DNA from: UBA4416 sp964543545
GTDB lineage: Bacteria > Bacteroidota > Bacteroidia > B-17B0 > Aurantibacillaceae
DNA: 64,000 nt
NCBI GenBank assembly: GCA_964543545.1
Contig: CAZIYT010000002.1
Span: 620,001 to 684,000, forward strand
Reading direction: 5' to 3'
Every line of letters begins with the position of its first letter. Position 1 is the first letter of the stretch. The translations under genes and the position numbers were made by a program. This document shows positions 62,514-64,000 of this stretch, one piece after another. Under the pieces are notes generated by a model, which was not told the DNA's origin, made no database searches, and was given only the letters and a program-made list of their open reading frames with translations.

Positions 62514-63998
62514 ATGACACGCCAGTTATATCCTTACCAGGAAGAGGCTGTGAATACTATTTTTAATAAACTCAAAGAGGCTAAGCCTAATGAGAACATC
62601 TTGTTCCAGCTTCCTACCGGGGGTGGCAAAACCATCATTTTCTCGGAGATCGCCAAACGCTACATCAACCACTTCAACCGGAAGGTCCTGATCCTGACGC
62701 ACCGCATTGAGCTCAGCAAGCAAACCTCGGGTGTGCTGGCGGGTATCGGCATCAAGAACAAGGTGATCAATTCGGAAGTGAAGGAGCTGCCACAGCAGAG
62801 CGAGTTCCAGAGCTTCACGGCCCTGGTGGAAACGCTCAACAACCGTTTGCAGGAAGACGATCAGTTCCTGGAAGACATCGGCCTGGTGATTGTGGATGAG
62901 GCGCACTACAACTCTTTCCGCAAGATCTTCCATTACTTCGCGGATGTGAATATTCTCGGCGTAACGGCTACGCCCCTGAGCAGCAACAAAAAATTACCAC
63001 TCTATCAAACCTACAAAGAGATCATTGTGGGGGAAAGCATTCCCTCGCTGATCGAAAAAGGCTACCTGGCAGAAGGGGTGACGCATTCCAACGATGTCAA
63101 CCTGAGCGGGCTGCGTGTGGGGAATAACGGGGAGTTCACCACCGGCTCACACGAGATGGTGTATACCCAGGCCCTGATGCAGGGCAAATTGCTCGATGCG
63201 TATGAAGAGATCGGTAAGGGCACCAAAACGCTTATTTTCAATGCGGGGATCCTGACGAGCATTGCCGTGTACAACATGTTCAAGGCCAAAGGCTACCCGG
63301 TAAAATATTTAGACAGTACCTTCAGCGACCGCGACAGGGCCGAAACCCTCGACTGGTTCAAGCATACCAAGGATGGCATTTTAAGCTCGGTGAGTATCCT
63401 GACTACGGGCTTCGATGAGCCGGAAGTGGAAACCATTATCCTGAACCGCGCCACGAAATCGCTGACGCTGTATCACCAGATGATCGGCCGTGGCTCGCGT
63501 GTATTGCCGCATAAAAAGAAATTCAACATTGTGGATCTCGGGAATAATTCCCGCCGCTTCAACCTGTGGCAATTCCCGATCGACTGGAAACACGTGTTTG
63601 TGGCGCCGCACCTGTACCTTGAGCAGCGTTATAAAGACGAGTGGGATTATGAGCTGGAGAACGATTACGAGCTGCCGGAAGATATTAAATCCCGCTTCCT
63701 CAACTCTTCCGCCGAAGCCTTTATCGTCCGCGAGCGTTACTTACAGTGCCTGCGCAAGGGCCTGAAGCCTCAAACGGTGCTCGACCAATCGCTGGACGAT
63801 CACTTTGGAAGGATCAAAGACAATGCGGCTGATTTCGATGAGGCCTTTGAGCTGTTTGAGCTCCTGAGCGACGAGGTAAAATACCGCGTGAAGCAGTTTG
63901 CCAAATGCATCAATGCCACCAATAACTACACGGATTACCAGACTCAGACCTACAGCAGTAAGCTGAGGCGCCGGCTGATCGGCTGGTTTGTGGAATAG
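62514..63998 (+). CDS. SF2 DEAD/DEAH-box helicase
   Basis: Start taken at ATG 62514 (MTRQLYPYQEEAVNTIFNKL); an in-frame TTG at 62493 adds seven residues. 494 residues. Q-like motif YPYQEEAV, motif I PTGGGKTIIFSEIA (~34-47), motif II IVDEAHYNSF (~127, DEAH), motif III VTATPL and motif VI QMIGRGSR (~322) are all present. The C-terminal ~130 residues (SRFLNSSAEAFIVRERYLQC) are not a known domain to me. The pattern fits RadD/UvrB-like type III restriction-related helicases, acting on DNA. No partner methylase or nuclease is visible before the window ends. The stop codon TAG is at 63996-63998. Confidence 0.9.
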   Translation: MTRQLYPYQEEAVNTIFNKLKEAKPNENILFQLPTGGGKTIIFSEIAKRYINHFNRKVLILTHRIELSKQTSGVLAGIGIKNKVINSEVKELPQQSEFQSFTALVETLNNRLQEDDQFLEDIGLVIVDEAHYNSFRKIFHYFADVNILGVTATPLSSNKKLPLYQTYKEIIVGESIPSLIEKGYLAEGVTHSNDVNLSGLRVGNNGEFTTGSHEMVYTQALMQGKLLDAYEEIGKGTKTLIFNAGILTSIAVYNMFKAKGYPVKYLDSTFSDRDRAETLDWFKHTKDGILSSVSILTTGFDEPEVETIILNRATKSLTLYHQMIGRGSRVLPHKKKFNIVDLGNNSRRFNLWQFPIDWKHVFVAPHLYLEQRYKDEWDYELENDYELPEDIKSRFLNSSAEAFIVRERYLQCLRKGLKPQTVLDQSLDDHFGRIKDNAADFDEAFELFELLSDEVKYRVKQFAKCINATNNYTDYQTQTYSSKLRRRLIGWFVE

Positions 63999-64000
63999 CT

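Overview
The window looks like a draft-assembly chromosome segment of a Bacteroidota bacterium (the lineage of gliding, type IX secretion system (T9SS) bearing flavobacteria, sphingobacteria and chitinophagales; I cannot place the genus). The evidence is: a PorP/SprF outer-membrane protein, two exported proteins ending in T9SS type A sorting domains, SprB-like and Ig-like adhesin repeats, a DUF5723/thrombospondin-3/OmpA fusion, promoters of the Bacteroidota type (TTG-N17-23-TAnnTTTG), almost no Shine-Dalgarno sequences, and single-chain fused E1 alpha/beta 2-oxoacid dehydrogenase. A run of 100 N at 10726-10825 marks a scaffold gap inside a repetitive gene.

Layout. 1-6.6 kb: a giant secreted Ig-like/SprB-repeat protein (its C-terminus lies outside the window) with a small secreted companion, divergent from a SPOR-domain protein and PorP/SprF. 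6.6-9.0 kb: Ppx/GppA phosphatase, an unknown protein and a GNAT acetyltransferase. 9.1-13.2 kb (minus): a very long Ala/Lys/Glu rod protein with an N-terminal carboxypeptidase-regulatory-like domain, followed by a methyltransferase. 13.2-19.8 kb: FAD oxidoreductase, queA, then a tightly overlapping MBOAT - SGNH-like - polytopic membrane protein operon. 19.8-24.2 kb (minus): a T9SS cargo protein and a lipoprotein/beta-barrel pair. 24.3-27.4 kb: small membrane protein, rarA, a secreted unknown, msrA. 27.5-37.2 kb: a 1247-residue T9SS cargo (GloVer plus Ig-like repeats), an unknown exported protein, fused E1 2-oxoacid dehydrogenase, a DUF4468-like protein, formimidoylglutamase. 37.5-42.7 kb: TPR histidine kinase, dnaB, GIY-YIG protein, hsp20 with a sigma-54 promoter. 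42.7-46.3 kb: FN3-like protein, a long non-coding stretch with a 41-bp tandem array, DUF1295 protein, two small exported proteins. 46.5-53.4 kb (minus): two YfhO-type membrane paralogues flanking an S41 peptidase. 53.6-59.0 kb: MsbA-like ABC exporter, lipoprotein, GNAT, pyrF, prfA. 59.6-64 kb: DUF5723/TSP3/OmpA protein and a DEAH helicase.

Most genes are housekeeping or cell-envelope functions. The envelope genes form small modules: adhesin plus companion, SPOR plus PorP, lipoprotein plus barrel, MBOAT plus SGNH plus membrane protein, YfhO plus protease. No tRNA, rRNA, CRISPR array, transposase or prophage was found.

The intergenic regions are unusually rich in short dispersed elements: a ~54-bp element directly after the stop codons of four minus-strand genes, ~84-115-bp palindromic elements with related arms, a larger element beginning TTGGGCG, a 16-nt hairpin motif in three places, and a seven- to eight-copy 41-bp tandem array. 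These repeats, the gapped rod gene, the tandemly duplicated gene tail at 49.4 kb, the near-leaderless promoters and the sigma-54 hsp20 promoter are the points most worth following up. I did not find a clearly new multi-gene defence or metabolic system.
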